Shown: piece by piece, positions 37,900 to 46,882 of the stretch | How positions within the stretch are numbered: position 1 is the first letter of the stretch | Layout: every line of letters begins with the position of its first letter | From: Spirosoma utsteinense | GTDB taxonomy: Bacteria; Bacteroidota; Bacteroidia; Cytophagales; Spirosomataceae | Assembly (NCBI RefSeq): GCF_014282275.1 | Contig: NZ_VFIA01000015.1 | Span: forward strand, 62,001 to 126,000 | Length of the DNA: 64,000 nucleotides | Direction of reading: 5' to 3' | Program-made: the position numbers and the translations under genes | Notes under the pieces: model-generated | The model's database searches: none | Seen by the model: the letters and a program-made list of their open reading frames with translations, nothing else | What the model was told of the DNA's origin: nothing

Positions 37900-38020
37900 G
37901 TTTGTCATGGCTCCGGCCACCCGGTCCGAGGAACGAGGAATCTTCGGAGATGGTCAGTAAAACCAGACTTATCCGAAGATTCCTCGTTCCTCGGACCGGG
38001 TGGCCGGAGCCATGACAAAC
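37900..38020. repeat. Long perfect inverted repeat, TTTGTCATG family, copy 2
   Basis: Arms 37900-37948 and 37972-38020 are exact 49-nt reverse complements around a 23-nt loop. The arm begins GTTTGTCATGGCTCCGG and ends GAACGAGGAATCTTCGGA. It lies between convergent genes and could serve as a shared terminator or be a REP-like mobile repeat. Outer and inner ends match the element at 19337, while the middle GC-rich segment is extra. Confidence 0.92.
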
Positions 38021-38056
38021 TGCTCATCAAAAATAAGTCAATCTAATTCTGCGTGA

Positions 38057-38896
38057 CTACTTACACTCGGCCAGCAACTTCTGGTTGTTAAGGACATACG
38101 CGTCGTCGCCTGCTTTCTTCGCCAGTTCCAGCGACTGTAGCGCATCGGATTTGGCCAGTTTACAATCGCCCGTTTTGGCTGCGATTTTAGCCCGCAGGTA
38201 ATATGTCCAGTACATTTTTTCGGACTCTACCACTTTGTTGGCCCACACCAGCGCCTGTTTCATATCGCGGTTGGTGTCGTAATAATAGTTGGCTGCGGCC
38301 GAAAATACGCCTGGTTTCGCGTCTGCTTTCGCTGTCTGTTCCGCAATCTGGGCCATGATTTTTTCGTCGGGGTCGTTGGTAATCGGCAGTTTGACCCGGA
38401 GACTCTCCCAGCGCATGGTCAGACTTGCCGAGGTCGGCGTAAAGTCGGTAAATTCAAATGTCAGGGCTTCGGTGAGTGTCGTTGCTTTTTCGGGTTTCAC
38501 CGTAATGCGCATCAGGTCGTTGGCCTCTTTATAGGTGTAAGCGCCCCAGTTGTTGGCGTCTTTGTTTAAAATGAAGGTAAAATCAGCTGCGGTTGGCAAG
38601 GCGTACAGACCGTAGCGACCGGCGGGGACTTTTTTGCCATCGACGAGCATTGCTTCCGACAGAACCAGGTTGGTAATCTTGTTAGCGCCCGTGCGCCATA
38701 CTTTGCCATAGGGAACGCGATCGCCGAACATGGTACGGCCTTTGAGCGAGGGGCGGGCATACTCGATGGTAACGGTACCCAGGCCTACCTGCTGGGAAAC
38801 GGTAGCGGCTGGACTGGCAGCCGGTAAGTCGATCTGGGCGAAGCTGGTAACCGCAAAGCCGGCGACCAGGGCAAGTGTAAGTAACGGTGATTTCAT
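38057..38896 (-). CDS. DUF2911 domain exported protein
   Basis: An exported protein of about 279 residues from the ATG at 38896 (MKSPLLTLALVAGFAVTSFAQ). A frame opening earlier at 38953 would add 19 residues before the signal peptide, so I prefer the later start. Residues ASPAATVSQQVGLGTVTIEYARP, of which the second half TVTIEYARPSLKGRTMFGD is diagnostic, then YGKVWRTGANKITNL, mark DUF2911, a beta-sandwich family frequent in Bacteroidota. A C-terminal helical part of about 100 residues (with ANYYYDTN and WTYYLRAKIAAKTGDCKLA) looks TPR-like. Function unknown. Confidence 0.86.
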   Translation of the reverse strand: MKSPLLTLALVAGFAVTSFAQIDLPAASPAATVSQQVGLGTVTIEYARPSLKGRTMFGDRVPYGKVWRTGANKITNLVLSEAMLVDGKKVPAGRYGLYALPTAADFTFILNKDANNWGAYTYKEANDLMRITVKPEKATTLTEALTFEFTDFTPTSASLTMRWESLRVKLPITNDPDEKIMAQIAEQTAKADAKPGVFSAAANYYYDTNRDMKQALVWANKVVESEKMYWTYYLRAKIAAKTGDCKLAKSDALQSLELAKKAGDDAYVLNNQKLLAECK

Positions 38897-39005
38897 GAGG
38901 GGAAACAAGTGAATGATAGGCGCAAGTTTACGCATCGGGCGGCTACGGACCAACTTTCAGCTTTGGGAGCGCGCAGTCAAGACACCATAACCTGCGCCAA
39001 ATGCA

Positions 39006-40364
39006 CTAAAAGACCAGTTTGAAGGTGCTGCCCTGGCCGGGTTTGGACTCGGCCGTAAGCTGGCCCCCGTGGAGCTGCATGATCTGGCGCGACAAGCTCA
39101 ACCCAATACCTGAACCGGTCTTCTTGGTCGTATAAAACGGAATGAAAATCTGCTCCAGCGCTTCCGGCTCTATGCCCGGGCCGTTATCCGACACCCGAAT
39201 GATTACGTAGGGCCCATCTGCTTCCGCTTCGATCTGAATGGATGGACTGGCCGTTTTCTCCAGACTCTCCACCGCGTTTTTGACCAGGTTCAGCAACACC
39301 ATTTCAATCTGAGCCGTGTCGGCCCGGATAGCCAGGTTAGGCGATGTGGTTGTGATGGTGACCCGGTTTTTCTGTACCTCAGGCTGGAACAGCTGGACTA
39401 CGTTCCGCAATAGATTCTCGACCGGTACATCGGCAAAAATGGGCTGTGGAATGGTGGTGAAGTGCCGGTAGGCATCCACAAACTGCATGACACCCGCGCC
39501 CCGCTGCTCAATGGTCGTCAGCGCATCGCGCAGATCGGTGAGGGATGCGGCTACAGAAAACGAAGGAGCCATTGTCGACGCGTCGGGCCCCAGTGCCGGC
39601 ACCAGGTCCATCTCAACAATGTCGCGCATGGTACCTGCCAGCGATACGATGGGTGTGATGGAGTTCATAATCTCATGGCGAAGCACCTTTGTTAGGTTCT
39701 GCCACGCATCGAGTTCGCGTTGCTGCAACTCGGTGCGGATATTCTGCAGCGAGGCCACCGTAACCAACCGTCCGCGGAGCCGCACCGCCGTACACCGCAC
39801 CGATAACTCACCATCGGTGCCGGTCTGGTAAGCCACCGGGGCCGATGCGTTGGTAGCCGACTGGAGGAGTCCGGCCAGGTCCGGGTGGGTTGCGTTGAGG
39901 TCGGTAAGGGTGCGGAGCCGGTAGATGCCCAGCAGCCGCAGCGCCGTTTGGTTAACCAGTTCGACCTGACCGCTGGCATCGAAGGTGAGCAACCCAACGC
40001 TAACGTGCTGAACAATGGTGTTGACGTAGTGGAGGTTGGCTTCTTTCTCCGCCCGCGCCTGCCGGAAGGCATCTAGTACTTCGTTGAACTGATCGTTGAG
40101 GCCGCGAAACGAGGGACCAAAATTATTGTCGGCCCGGAAGGCAACGGTAAAATCCGAATAACGCACCGACTCCAGAAAACGGGTCAGTTTGCGATTGAGA
40201 CCTGTAACGTACTGGTATAGATTGAGGGATAAGACGCCTGTGACGATTAAGGCAACGACAAGCCATAGCTTATTTGACTGGCTGGCATACAGCGCCACCA
40301 CCGCGCCCGTAAGGATAACGATGGTGGCGATACGCCAGCTAAGGCCAACCGCAAAGCGATTCAT
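39006..40364 (-). CDS. Sensor histidine kinase, NtrY-like
   Basis: A 452-residue membrane kinase from the ATG at 40364 (MNRFAVGL); an upstream extension would run into the desaturase stop. Two membrane segments (about 11-28 and 33-53) are followed by a HAMP-like stretch, a PAS domain (about 108-210), the dimerisation box with His230 in VLRHEIMNS, and an ATPase domain with N box LLNLVKNAVES, DNGPGI and GSGIGLSLSRQIM. No periplasmic sensor of note, so it probably senses membrane or cytoplasmic state. The natural partner is the sigma-54 regulator at 43575, although four genes lie between. It is 16 bp after, and likely co-transcribed with, the acyl-ACP desaturase gene. Confidence 0.86.
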   Translation of the reverse strand: MNRFAVGLSWRIATIVILTGAVVALYASQSNKLWLVVALIVTGVLSLNLYQYVTGLNRKLTRFLESVRYSDFTVAFRADNNFGPSFRGLNDQFNEVLDAFRQARAEKEANLHYVNTIVQHVSVGLLTFDASGQVELVNQTALRLLGIYRLRTLTDLNATHPDLAGLLQSATNASAPVAYQTGTDGELSVRCTAVRLRGRLVTVASLQNIRTELQQRELDAWQNLTKVLRHEIMNSITPIVSLAGTMRDIVEMDLVPALGPDASTMAPSFSVAASLTDLRDALTTIEQRGAGVMQFVDAYRHFTTIPQPIFADVPVENLLRNVVQLFQPEVQKNRVTITTTSPNLAIRADTAQIEMVLLNLVKNAVESLEKTASPSIQIEAEADGPYVIIRVSDNGPGIEPEALEQIFIPFYTTKKTGSGIGLSLSRQIMQLHGGQLTAESKPGQGSTFKLVF

Positions 40365-40380
40365 GGATTTAGCCGGGTTC

Positions 40381-41355
40381 TCATGCAATCCAGCTGAACG
40401 GATATTCCAGCGTAGGCACTTTTGTCCGGTCGGCAACCCGGCGCAGGCGGTTGGGTAGCGCCATCAGGTAGTCGCGGGCGCGCTGTCCGGCATCGTTCAG
40501 GTCGTTTACGGCCGCAATGTTCCAGTCGGCCAGCAGTGTATCGGCAATCTCGATATAGTCCTGGGTGGTATATACGCCTAACCGCTGGGCCGCATCGGAG
40601 AAATGACTGAATGTCTGCCCCATTTTAACCCCTGTTTCGCGCAGGAAGTGAGCCGGCATCACAATCTTTTTGCGCATCATGTCTTCAAACGCCAGCATCA
40701 TTTCGGAGGGGTCTACTTCAAAGATCTGACCCACAAACGCTTTGTACGCTTTGGCATGGCGCATCTCGTCGGATGCAATGACTCCGCATATTTTCGACAG
40801 CTGCGGACAGCCTGCCTGTTTCGCCAGCGTGGCGGTCCGGCGGTGCGAAACGTTCGTGGCCAGCTCCTGAAACGAGGTATAGATGAAGTTGCGGTATGGG
40901 TCGCGGCCCGTACCAATGTCGAACCCATCGGCAATAAGGTATTGCGTCGATACTTCCATAGCCCGCATGTTCACCCGGCCCGACAGGTAGAGGAACTTGT
41001 TGAGCAGATCGCCGTGGCGGTTTTCTTCGGCTGTCCAGCTCCGTATCCATCGGCTCCATCCGTTGCCATTTTCCTGGTCAACGCCTTCCATATCCATCAG
41101 CCACGATTCGTAGGTAGGCAGGGCTTCTTCGGTAATGGTGTCGCCGATCAGTACGGCCACATAGTCATAAGGAAGCTCCTGAACACTCTCGCGCAGCAGC
41201 TTTACCTCGTCCAGAAAATTGTCCTGCGTCGAATCGGGCAGCAGGTCAGTGGGTTGCCAGTTCGTTTCAATTGGCCGTAAGTATTCGGCCATTAACGCAT
41301 CTATTTTTTCGCCGACGAAGCGCATTACGTCCAAACGGCTGCCTGATAAACTCAT
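40381..41355 (-). CDS. Acyl-ACP desaturase (stearoyl-ACP desaturase type)
   Basis: A 324-residue soluble di-iron desaturase (fatty acid desaturase type 2), which puts a cis double bond into acyl-ACP, helping membrane fluidity. The two iron motifs are visible: EENRHGD (110-116, E111xxH114) and DEMRH (196-200, E197xxH200), with an additional Glu in GDTITEEALPTYESWL. Length is close to the plant enzyme's mature form. First gene of a two-gene minus-strand operon with the sensor kinase. Linkage of a membrane-lipid enzyme and a kinase suggests envelope-stress control, as inference. Confidence 0.9.
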   Translation of the reverse strand: MSLSGSRLDVMRFVGEKIDALMAEYLRPIETNWQPTDLLPDSTQDNFLDEVKLLRESVQELPYDYVAVLIGDTITEEALPTYESWLMDMEGVDQENGNGWSRWIRSWTAEENRHGDLLNKFLYLSGRVNMRAMEVSTQYLIADGFDIGTGRDPYRNFIYTSFQELATNVSHRRTATLAKQAGCPQLSKICGVIASDEMRHAKAYKAFVGQIFEVDPSEMMLAFEDMMRKKIVMPAHFLRETGVKMGQTFSHFSDAAQRLGVYTTQDYIEIADTLLADWNIAAVNDLNDAGQRARDYLMALPNRLRRVADRTKVPTLEYPFSWIA

Positions 41356-41471
41356 GTCAAACTATATAAAAGATAAACGATCGATTTCTATTTCCTGGCA
41401 AGTTACGGTTAAAACAAAGGGCAGATTTAGCCAGCTTTACCTTTTTCTACCTAATGAAAACGACTGATTGC

Positions 41472-41479
41472 TATTTTTG
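41472..41479 (+). promoter_or_regulatory. Candidate -7 box before the plsC gene
   Basis: TATTTTTG matches TAnnTTTG and lies 47 bp before the start codon at 41527. No TTTG is found at the right distance upstream, so support is weak. Confidence 0.3.
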
Positions 41480-41526
41480 AGAAAAAATCAGTAGCTACGG
41501 TGCCAGTCTGCACTGGACCCGCTTGT

Positions 41527-42270
41527 ATGAAGAAACTTCTAGATTACGTGCTGAGCAGTATCTACCTGCTTTACTTTGGCCTGGTACTGCTTGTGTTTCA
41601 TGCGCTTCAGGTTGGCGCGTTTCATCTGTTCGGTAAAGACGCCCATAAGAAAACAGTAGACGTTATGAACGGGTTCATCGCCTACGGCTGGTATCTGACA
41701 GGTAGTACGATTCAATACCGTCATCTCGCCCCTGAGCTACCCACCGACCGACCGATCGTCTTTGTCGCCAACCACCAGAGTATGTTCGATATTTCGCCTG
41801 TCATCTGGTTCCTGCGACGACATACGCCCATTTTCGTGTCTAAAATCGAGCTGTCGCACGGCATTCCGGGCATTTCGTATAACCTCCGCAAAAGCGGTGC
41901 GGCCCTCATCGACCGAAAAGACGCCAAGCAGGCCATCGCTGAAATTGCGCGGCTGGGCAAACACATTCAGCTGAAGAAACACTCGGCTGTTATTTTCCCC
42001 GAAGGAACCCGCTCAGCCACCGGACAGATGCGTCCGTTTGCAACGGGCGGGCTGGCGGTGCTGCTCAAACGGGCACCAACGGCGCTTGTCGTACCCGTTG
42101 TCATTGGGGGAACAGGGCACTTCAACCCGAAAGGTATTTTTCCGTTGCGGTCTTTCTCGCGGATGTCATGGACCGTGCTGCCCGGTATCGAACCCGCCGG
42201 ACAAACCCCCGAAGAGATCGTCCGGCTGGCGCAGGAAGCGATTGCTGCCGAGCTAGCAAAACCCGTTTAG
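41527..42270 (+). CDS. plsC: 1-acyl-sn-glycerol-3-phosphate acyltransferase
   Basis: A 247-residue membrane enzyme acylating lysophosphatidate in phospholipid synthesis. Catalytic box NHQSMFD (82-88) and the substrate box FPEGTRS (157-163) are intact; a membrane segment lies at about 10-32. I use the ATG at 41527; a GTG nine codons upstream also keeps the frame. The gene is divergent from the acyl-ACP desaturase, so two lipid genes share an upstream region. It converges with the rhamnose mutarotase gene, 25 bp apart. Confidence 0.9.
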   Translation: MKKLLDYVLSSIYLLYFGLVLLVFHALQVGAFHLFGKDAHKKTVDVMNGFIAYGWYLTGSTIQYRHLAPELPTDRPIVFVANHQSMFDISPVIWFLRRHTPIFVSKIELSHGIPGISYNLRKSGAALIDRKDAKQAIAEIARLGKHIQLKKHSAVIFPEGTRSATGQMRPFATGGLAVLLKRAPTALVVPVVIGGTGHFNPKGIFPLRSFSRMSWTVLPGIEPAGQTPEEIVRLAQEAIAAELAKPV

Positions 42271-42295
42271 CGCTGGAATAACTCAGAATACCCGT

Positions 42296-42610
42296 TTAAT
42301 CCAGGTGAAACACCCGTTCGAGGGGTTCAACCCTCGGGGAAGAGTCGGGATTTGTCTCCATAAGGTCGGCCATGTAAGCCCACCAGCGCTGCATGACGGG
42401 CTGGGTTGGCAAGGCATCGGCGGTATGGCCCGGCAACCGTTTCTGCACGGCAAACAGCGTGCCCGTCGGCCGGTCGAGGTAGATGGAGTAGTCGTAAATA
42501 CCCGCGTCGGTGAGGGCAGCCGAAAGCTCAGGCCACAGTTCATCGTGCCGCCGTTGGTATTCGGATGCCACGCCTGGCTTCAGCTTCATTGTAAACGCAA
42601 TTTCTTCCAT
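42296..42610 (-). CDS. rhaM: L-rhamnose mutarotase
   Basis: A 104-residue protein matching RhaM (E. coli 104 residues), which converts alpha- to beta-L-rhamnopyranose before isomerisation. Conserved features: YQRRHDELWPEL (15-29, active-site His22), YDYSIYLDRPTGTLFAV and MQRWWAYMADLMETNPD. It is next to, and in the same orientation as, an SGNH esterase resembling rhamnogalacturonan acetylesterases, which suggests use of rhamnose from pectin side chains. No rhamnose isomerase or kinase lies in the window. Confidence 0.93.
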   Translation of the reverse strand: MEEIAFTMKLKPGVASEYQRRHDELWPELSAALTDAGIYDYSIYLDRPTGTLFAVQKRLPGHTADALPTQPVMQRWWAYMADLMETNPDSSPRVEPLERVFHLD

Positions 42611-42653
42611 TGTAGGGTTTTGGATTCAGGGGTATGTGGTATCAGACAGGCAA

Positions 42654-43454
42654 CTATTTGGGTGCTTTCGCTAGCACATACTGGTTCAATGGGCAGTTCC
42701 CCAATTGCTGTATACCCTCCATCACGGTAGCCGCGTTGAGTCGGGCACCGGCTGCATTGGTATGGGTGTGATCGCTGACGAAATAGGTTGTCTGTAGCGT
42801 TGCCGAATCGCCAAGCGCGTCGTATTTCGCAGCTACGCGCCCATTCAGATCGATATAATAAGCGCCCTGTTTTTTGGCTACATCAGCTGCCCAGGTACTG
42901 TAGTTACCCGTGGCCCGCTCCACTTTTCCGTTCTTCCAGGCATTCCGCGGCACCAGCGACAACACAATCGGCAGGGCACCTTTGGCCTGCGCATCGGTTA
43001 TGTACTTCCGCAGGTACCAGCCGTAGCTGTGTACGAGCTCATGTTTCTTCGTGATGAGGTTGTCGATTTCTTCCGTTTCATCGCCAATACCTTTGATGGA
43101 GCCACGGGCGCGGATGGTATCGTTGACAGGCCCGGCGTCGTTATGCCCGAACTGCATCATCACAAAATCGCCGGGTTTCAGCGTAGCCATAATACGGTCC
43201 CAGCGCCCTTCGGCGAGAAAGGTACGGCTGCTGCGGCCACCCATGGCGTGGTTCTCGACCTGCAGACGCGATGTGTCGAGGTGAGCCGCAATAAAATGCC
43301 CCCAGCCCCACATACCGCCCTCGCCTTTGTCGCTGGAGTTCTTTACCGTCGAGTCGCCGATCAGGTAAAGGGTCGGCCGCCGGGGTGGACTGATCGCCAG
43401 CAGGATGAAGGCGACCGAAACGATCAGGGTAGCAGTCAGGAAGTTGTGCTTCAT
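42654..43454 (-). CDS. SGNH/GDSL hydrolase, rhamnogalacturonan acetylesterase-like
   Basis: A 266-residue exported hydrolase from the ATG at 43454 (MKHNFLTATLIVSVAFILLA); earlier in-frame starts lack a signal peptide. Four SGNH blocks are present: GDST (33-36, Ser35), Gly in MGGRSSRTF (about 71-79), GHND (103-106) and a C-terminal SDHTHTNAAG holding the Asp-His pair. The order and GDSTVKN/GHNDAGP wording match carbohydrate esterase family 12, which removes acetyl from rhamnogalacturonan. It lies just upstream of rhaM, consistent with pectin use. No SusCD pair is next to it. Confidence 0.85.
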   Translation of the reverse strand: MKHNFLTATLIVSVAFILLAISPPRRPTLYLIGDSTVKNSSDKGEGGMWGWGHFIAAHLDTSRLQVENHAMGGRSSRTFLAEGRWDRIMATLKPGDFVMMQFGHNDAGPVNDTIRARGSIKGIGDETEEIDNLITKKHELVHSYGWYLRKYITDAQAKGALPIVLSLVPRNAWKNGKVERATGNYSTWAADVAKKQGAYYIDLNGRVAAKYDALGDSATLQTTYFVSDHTHTNAAGARLNAATVMEGIQQLGNCPLNQYVLAKAPK

Positions 43455-43574
43455 ACATGTATACACAAAACGGGTTGGACTGACGATGTACGAATGGTAC
43501 ACCACCATGCCAACCCGAAAGCGGTACAAAGCCTTGTTTTTACCCGTGCTGTTCGCTTCGTTTATGGTGGAGCG

Positions 43575-44945
43575 TTACAAGCCGAACTTCTCCAGCCGAC
43601 GATAAAGCGCTTGTCGGGACAAGCCCAGTTCACGCGCTACATCGGTAATGCTGCCCCGGTATTTTTGCATCGTTTGCTGGATCAGCTGGCGTTCCATCGC
43701 TTCCAGTTGGAGCGTTTCGTTTACGGGCGATGTGGCCGATGCCGTGTCTTTTCGGAACACAAAATCGGCAGGTTCGAGCGTCTTGCCCTGCGACAGAATG
43801 ACGGCGCGCTCAACGGCATGCTGCAATTCACGGACGTTACCCGGCCAGCGGTACTGCTTCATTTCGGTCAGCAGCGCCGGACTGATACTGGCTACCGGCC
43901 GGTTATACTGCTTGGCGTATTTTTTAGCGAAGTGGTCGGCCAGCGGGCCAATATCGGTAGGGCGTTCGCGCAGGGGCGGAAGGGTAAGCTCGATGGTGTT
44001 GATCCGGTAGAGCAGATCCTGCCGGAAGCGCATCGGCGAACCCGTTTGTTCAGACAGGTCGGCGTTGGTGGCGCAGATAAGGCGCACGTCTACCAGCCGG
44101 GCTTTGTTGCTGCCTACCCGCGTCACCTGCCGTTGTTGCAGCACGGTGAGCAGGCGGGCCTGCTGATTGGGCGTCAGGTTGCCGATCTCGTCCAGGAAGA
44201 TCGTGCCGCCATGGGCTTCTTCGAACCGGCCGGCCCGGTCGTCGCGCGCATCGGTGAAGGCCCCTTTGACGTGGCCGAAGAGCTCGCTTTCAAACAGACT
44301 CTCGGTCAGCGCGCCTACGTCGACGCTTACGAAGGGGCCGGTTCGCCGGTTCGAGTGCTCGTGGATAGCCCGCGCAATCAGGTCCTTACCCGTCCCGTTT
44401 TCGCCCAGAATAAGCACGTTCGCATCGGTGGGCGCTACGCGTTCAACGGTATCCAGAACAGGACGCATGGCGTTCCCGATGATGGCGTTCGGTTTGGACG
44501 TCCGGGCGGTTCCGCGGTCCGGCGTCGTTTGTTTGCCCGGCTCCGGGGCCTGCCCGTTACCGTCCGGTTTATGGATGGCGCTCCGGATGGTTTCCAGAAA
44601 CTTATCGTTCTGCCAGGGTTTGAGGACAAAATCGGCAGCACCGGCTTTGATGGCGCGAACGGCCATTTCGACGTCGCCATAGGCCGTAAACAGGATAACG
44701 CGAGCACTGGGATCTATGTCGAGGATACGGTCGAGCCAGGCGAATCCTTCGCGTCCGCTGCTAACGTCGCGCTGAAAATTCATATCAAGGACAATCGCGT
44801 CATACCGGTTGTTATTGAGCAGAAAAGGGAGTTTTTCAGGATTCTTCTCAATGTCTACCGTAGCCACGTGCCGTTTAAGCAACAGGCGGGCAGCCAACAG
44901 AACATCGGGATCGTCGTCAACGAGTAGTAGTTTTGCTTGTTGCAT
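43575..44945 (-). CDS. Sigma-54-dependent response regulator (NtrC family)
   Basis: A 456-residue regulator: receiver domain (1-120) with phospho-acceptor Asp54 (IVLDMNF) and Lys109; AAA+ domain with Walker A GENGTGKD (181-188), sigma-54 contact loop GAFTDA (228-233) and Walker B LDEIGNL (251-257); C-terminal Fis-type helix-turn-helix (ITDVARELGLSRQALYRRLE). The loop differs from the textbook GAFTGA by one residue. A sigma-54 promoter with palindromic sites at 46883-46978 controls the exporter operon, and this is the only such activator in the window. Its likely kinase is the NtrY-like protein at 39006. Confidence 0.92.
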   Translation of the reverse strand: MQQAKLLLVDDDPDVLLAARLLLKRHVATVDIEKNPEKLPFLLNNNRYDAIVLDMNFQRDVSSGREGFAWLDRILDIDPSARVILFTAYGDVEMAVRAIKAGAADFVLKPWQNDKFLETIRSAIHKPDGNGQAPEPGKQTTPDRGTARTSKPNAIIGNAMRPVLDTVERVAPTDANVLILGENGTGKDLIARAIHEHSNRRTGPFVSVDVGALTESLFESELFGHVKGAFTDARDDRAGRFEEAHGGTIFLDEIGNLTPNQQARLLTVLQQRQVTRVGSNKARLVDVRLICATNADLSEQTGSPMRFRQDLLYRINTIELTLPPLRERPTDIGPLADHFAKKYAKQYNRPVASISPALLTEMKQYRWPGNVRELQHAVERAVILSQGKTLEPADFVFRKDTASATSPVNETLQLEAMERQLIQQTMQKYRGSITDVARELGLSRQALYRRLEKFGL

Positions 44946-45098
44946 AGGTCAAAGATAGACGAGGAGGGTTAAATGTTGCACGTCATATGGGTTCAACGGC
45001 AGATTGAGCTTTTCTTACGTACTTTGGCCTCTATTGAACGGTCGCTTTGCGTTTTCGAGTCAATGAAATGAACGGTTATTATCACTTATTCAGTACGC

Positions 45099-46838
45099 AT
45101 GCCCGCCCCTCAGCAACGCACCCTTTCGCCGTCCATTCCTGACTCTTGGTTTTATGCGCTTGTCGCTGCTGGCCTCGTCCTGAATGCTACCGGTCTTTTC
45201 CCGCCCATTCAGGAACCCGATGGTGCTTTGTATGCCAACATCGCCAAAGTTATGGCCCAGTCGGGCGACTTTGTCAACCTCTACGCCGTTGGTACCGACT
45301 GGCTCGACAAACCCCATTTCCCGTTCTGGGTAACGGCCGTGAGTTTCCGTATTTTTGGAGTCAACACGGTTGGGTACAAGTTGCCGGCCCTGCTTTTTTT
45401 TGCGGCCAGCGTTGGCTACACCTACCGCTTCACCCGTTCGGTTTACCCGAAAATTGTAGCACAGGTAGCCACACTGGTACTGCTGACGGCCTTTCATGGC
45501 GTGCTTTCCAACTTCGACGTCCGTGCCGAGCCTTATCTGATGGGGTTGATCATGGGGGCGGTATACCATTTCTGGCGGGTTTATGCCGGTGATTCCGGTG
45601 AGGGCAGGGCCCCCGTTCTCACTGCACCTGTACACCTGCTCCTGGGCTCTTTACTGACAGGCTGCGCGCTGATGACGAAGGGTGTGTTTGTGCTGGTACC
45701 GATCGGGGCGGGGCTGGTGTTTCACTGGCTCGTAACGGGGCAGTGGCGCGAACTGCTCAAACTACGCTGGTATGTGGCTGTTGCGCTGTCGTTCCTGTTC
45801 ACGGCTCCTGAAATTTACTGCCTGTATCAGCAGTTCGATCTGCATCCGGAGAAGGTTATTTTTGGTGACACGGGGGTATCGGGCGTGCGTTTTTTCTTCT
45901 GGGACAGCCAGTTCGGCCGCTTCTTCAATACAGGTCCTATCAAAGGGGCGGGTGACAAGTTTTTCTTTTTCCATACCCTGCTCTGGGCGTTTCTGCCCTG
46001 GTCGCTACCGTTCTACGCCGGCGTGGGCCGGTCGATAGCCGGGTTGGTGAAGCGCCAGCACCCGGCACCCGAGTATGTATCCCTGGGGGCGGGGCTGGCC
46101 ACGTTTGCGCTGTTTTCGCTGTCGGCTTTCCAGCTGCCACACTACATGAATATCGTGTTTCCTTTCTTTGCCATCCTTACCGCCCGGTTTCTGGTTAGTC
46201 TGTCGCCCGTGGCGCTACGCTGGTGGACCCTTGGGCAAACCGTTCTTGGTGTAGTCCTGATGGCCTTGTCGATAGGTCTGTTATACATCGTGCAACCAGA
46301 TCAGTCGGCTCTGGCGATGGGTTGGGTGGGGGCTGTCACGCTGCTGATATTTCTGTTGTTTCGCGGTAGCACGCTGCTCACGCTGGCGGGTCGAATGGTG
46401 GGCACGATGCTGGTGCTGGCGGGCGTTCTCAACCTGTTTATTTACCCAACGCTGATGCCGTATCAGGCGGGTATGACCGCTGCCCATTACGCCAATGAGC
46501 AACCGGGTTCGGCGCAGCGCCCAACGCTTTTATACATGCCCGGCGTCGGGGTTGGCGGGGGGAGCTACTGGACGTATGAGTTCTATGCCAACCACCCAAC
46601 GCGCTATGTTCGGTCTGACTCGGCCCTGCGCCATCAGCTACAGAGGGGTCCACAGCCTGTTTTCACCAGTGCTGAAGAGGCCGATTCGCTGGCCGCGCGA
46701 CACTTCAGCGTTCGGACCGTGGCCGTGTTTCCTTATTACCACGTCAGTAAACTATCGTATGATTTCCTGAATCGGGACAGCCGGGCCCGAACGCTGTCGC
46801 CCTATGTGCTGGTGTCGATTGGTGACGAAGGAAATTAA
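45099..46838 (+). CDS. Glycosyltransferase family 39 (ArnT/PMT-like) membrane protein
   Basis: A 579-residue multi-spanning protein resembling lipid-linked-sugar glycosyltransferases of the PMT/ArnT superfamily. The N-terminal QEPDGALYANIAKVM carries the acidic pair in the first periplasmic loop, and WLDKPHFPFWVTA matches the second block. About eleven hydrophobic segments and a C-terminal soluble-looking domain follow. It would transfer a sugar from an undecaprenyl-phosphate donor to an envelope component; the acceptor is unknown. It lies between the response regulator (divergent) and the exporter, with 150 bp upstream. Confidence 0.84.
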   Translation: MPAPQQRTLSPSIPDSWFYALVAAGLVLNATGLFPPIQEPDGALYANIAKVMAQSGDFVNLYAVGTDWLDKPHFPFWVTAVSFRIFGVNTVGYKLPALLFFAASVGYTYRFTRSVYPKIVAQVATLVLLTAFHGVLSNFDVRAEPYLMGLIMGAVYHFWRVYAGDSGEGRAPVLTAPVHLLLGSLLTGCALMTKGVFVLVPIGAGLVFHWLVTGQWRELLKLRWYVAVALSFLFTAPEIYCLYQQFDLHPEKVIFGDTGVSGVRFFFWDSQFGRFFNTGPIKGAGDKFFFFHTLLWAFLPWSLPFYAGVGRSIAGLVKRQHPAPEYVSLGAGLATFALFSLSAFQLPHYMNIVFPFFAILTARFLVSLSPVALRWWTLGQTVLGVVLMALSIGLLYIVQPDQSALAMGWVGAVTLLIFLLFRGSTLLTLAGRMVGTMLVLAGVLNLFIYPTLMPYQAGMTAAHYANEQPGSAQRPTLLYMPGVGVGGGSYWTYEFYANHPTRYVRSDSALRHQLQRGPQPVFTSAEEADSLAARHFSVRTVAVFPYYHVSKLSYDFLNRDSRARTLSPYVLVSIGDEGN

Positions 46839-46882
46839 GAAAAAAACAGCCGAAAGGGCGACGGTACAGGCGCGTTTGAAAG

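Noticed and set aside
43029..44927. Long plus-strand open frame of 632 codons
   Set aside because: It is antisense to the SGNH esterase and the sigma-54 regulator, both with full sets of catalytic motifs, and its translation shows no domain; GC-rich antisense frames are often open.
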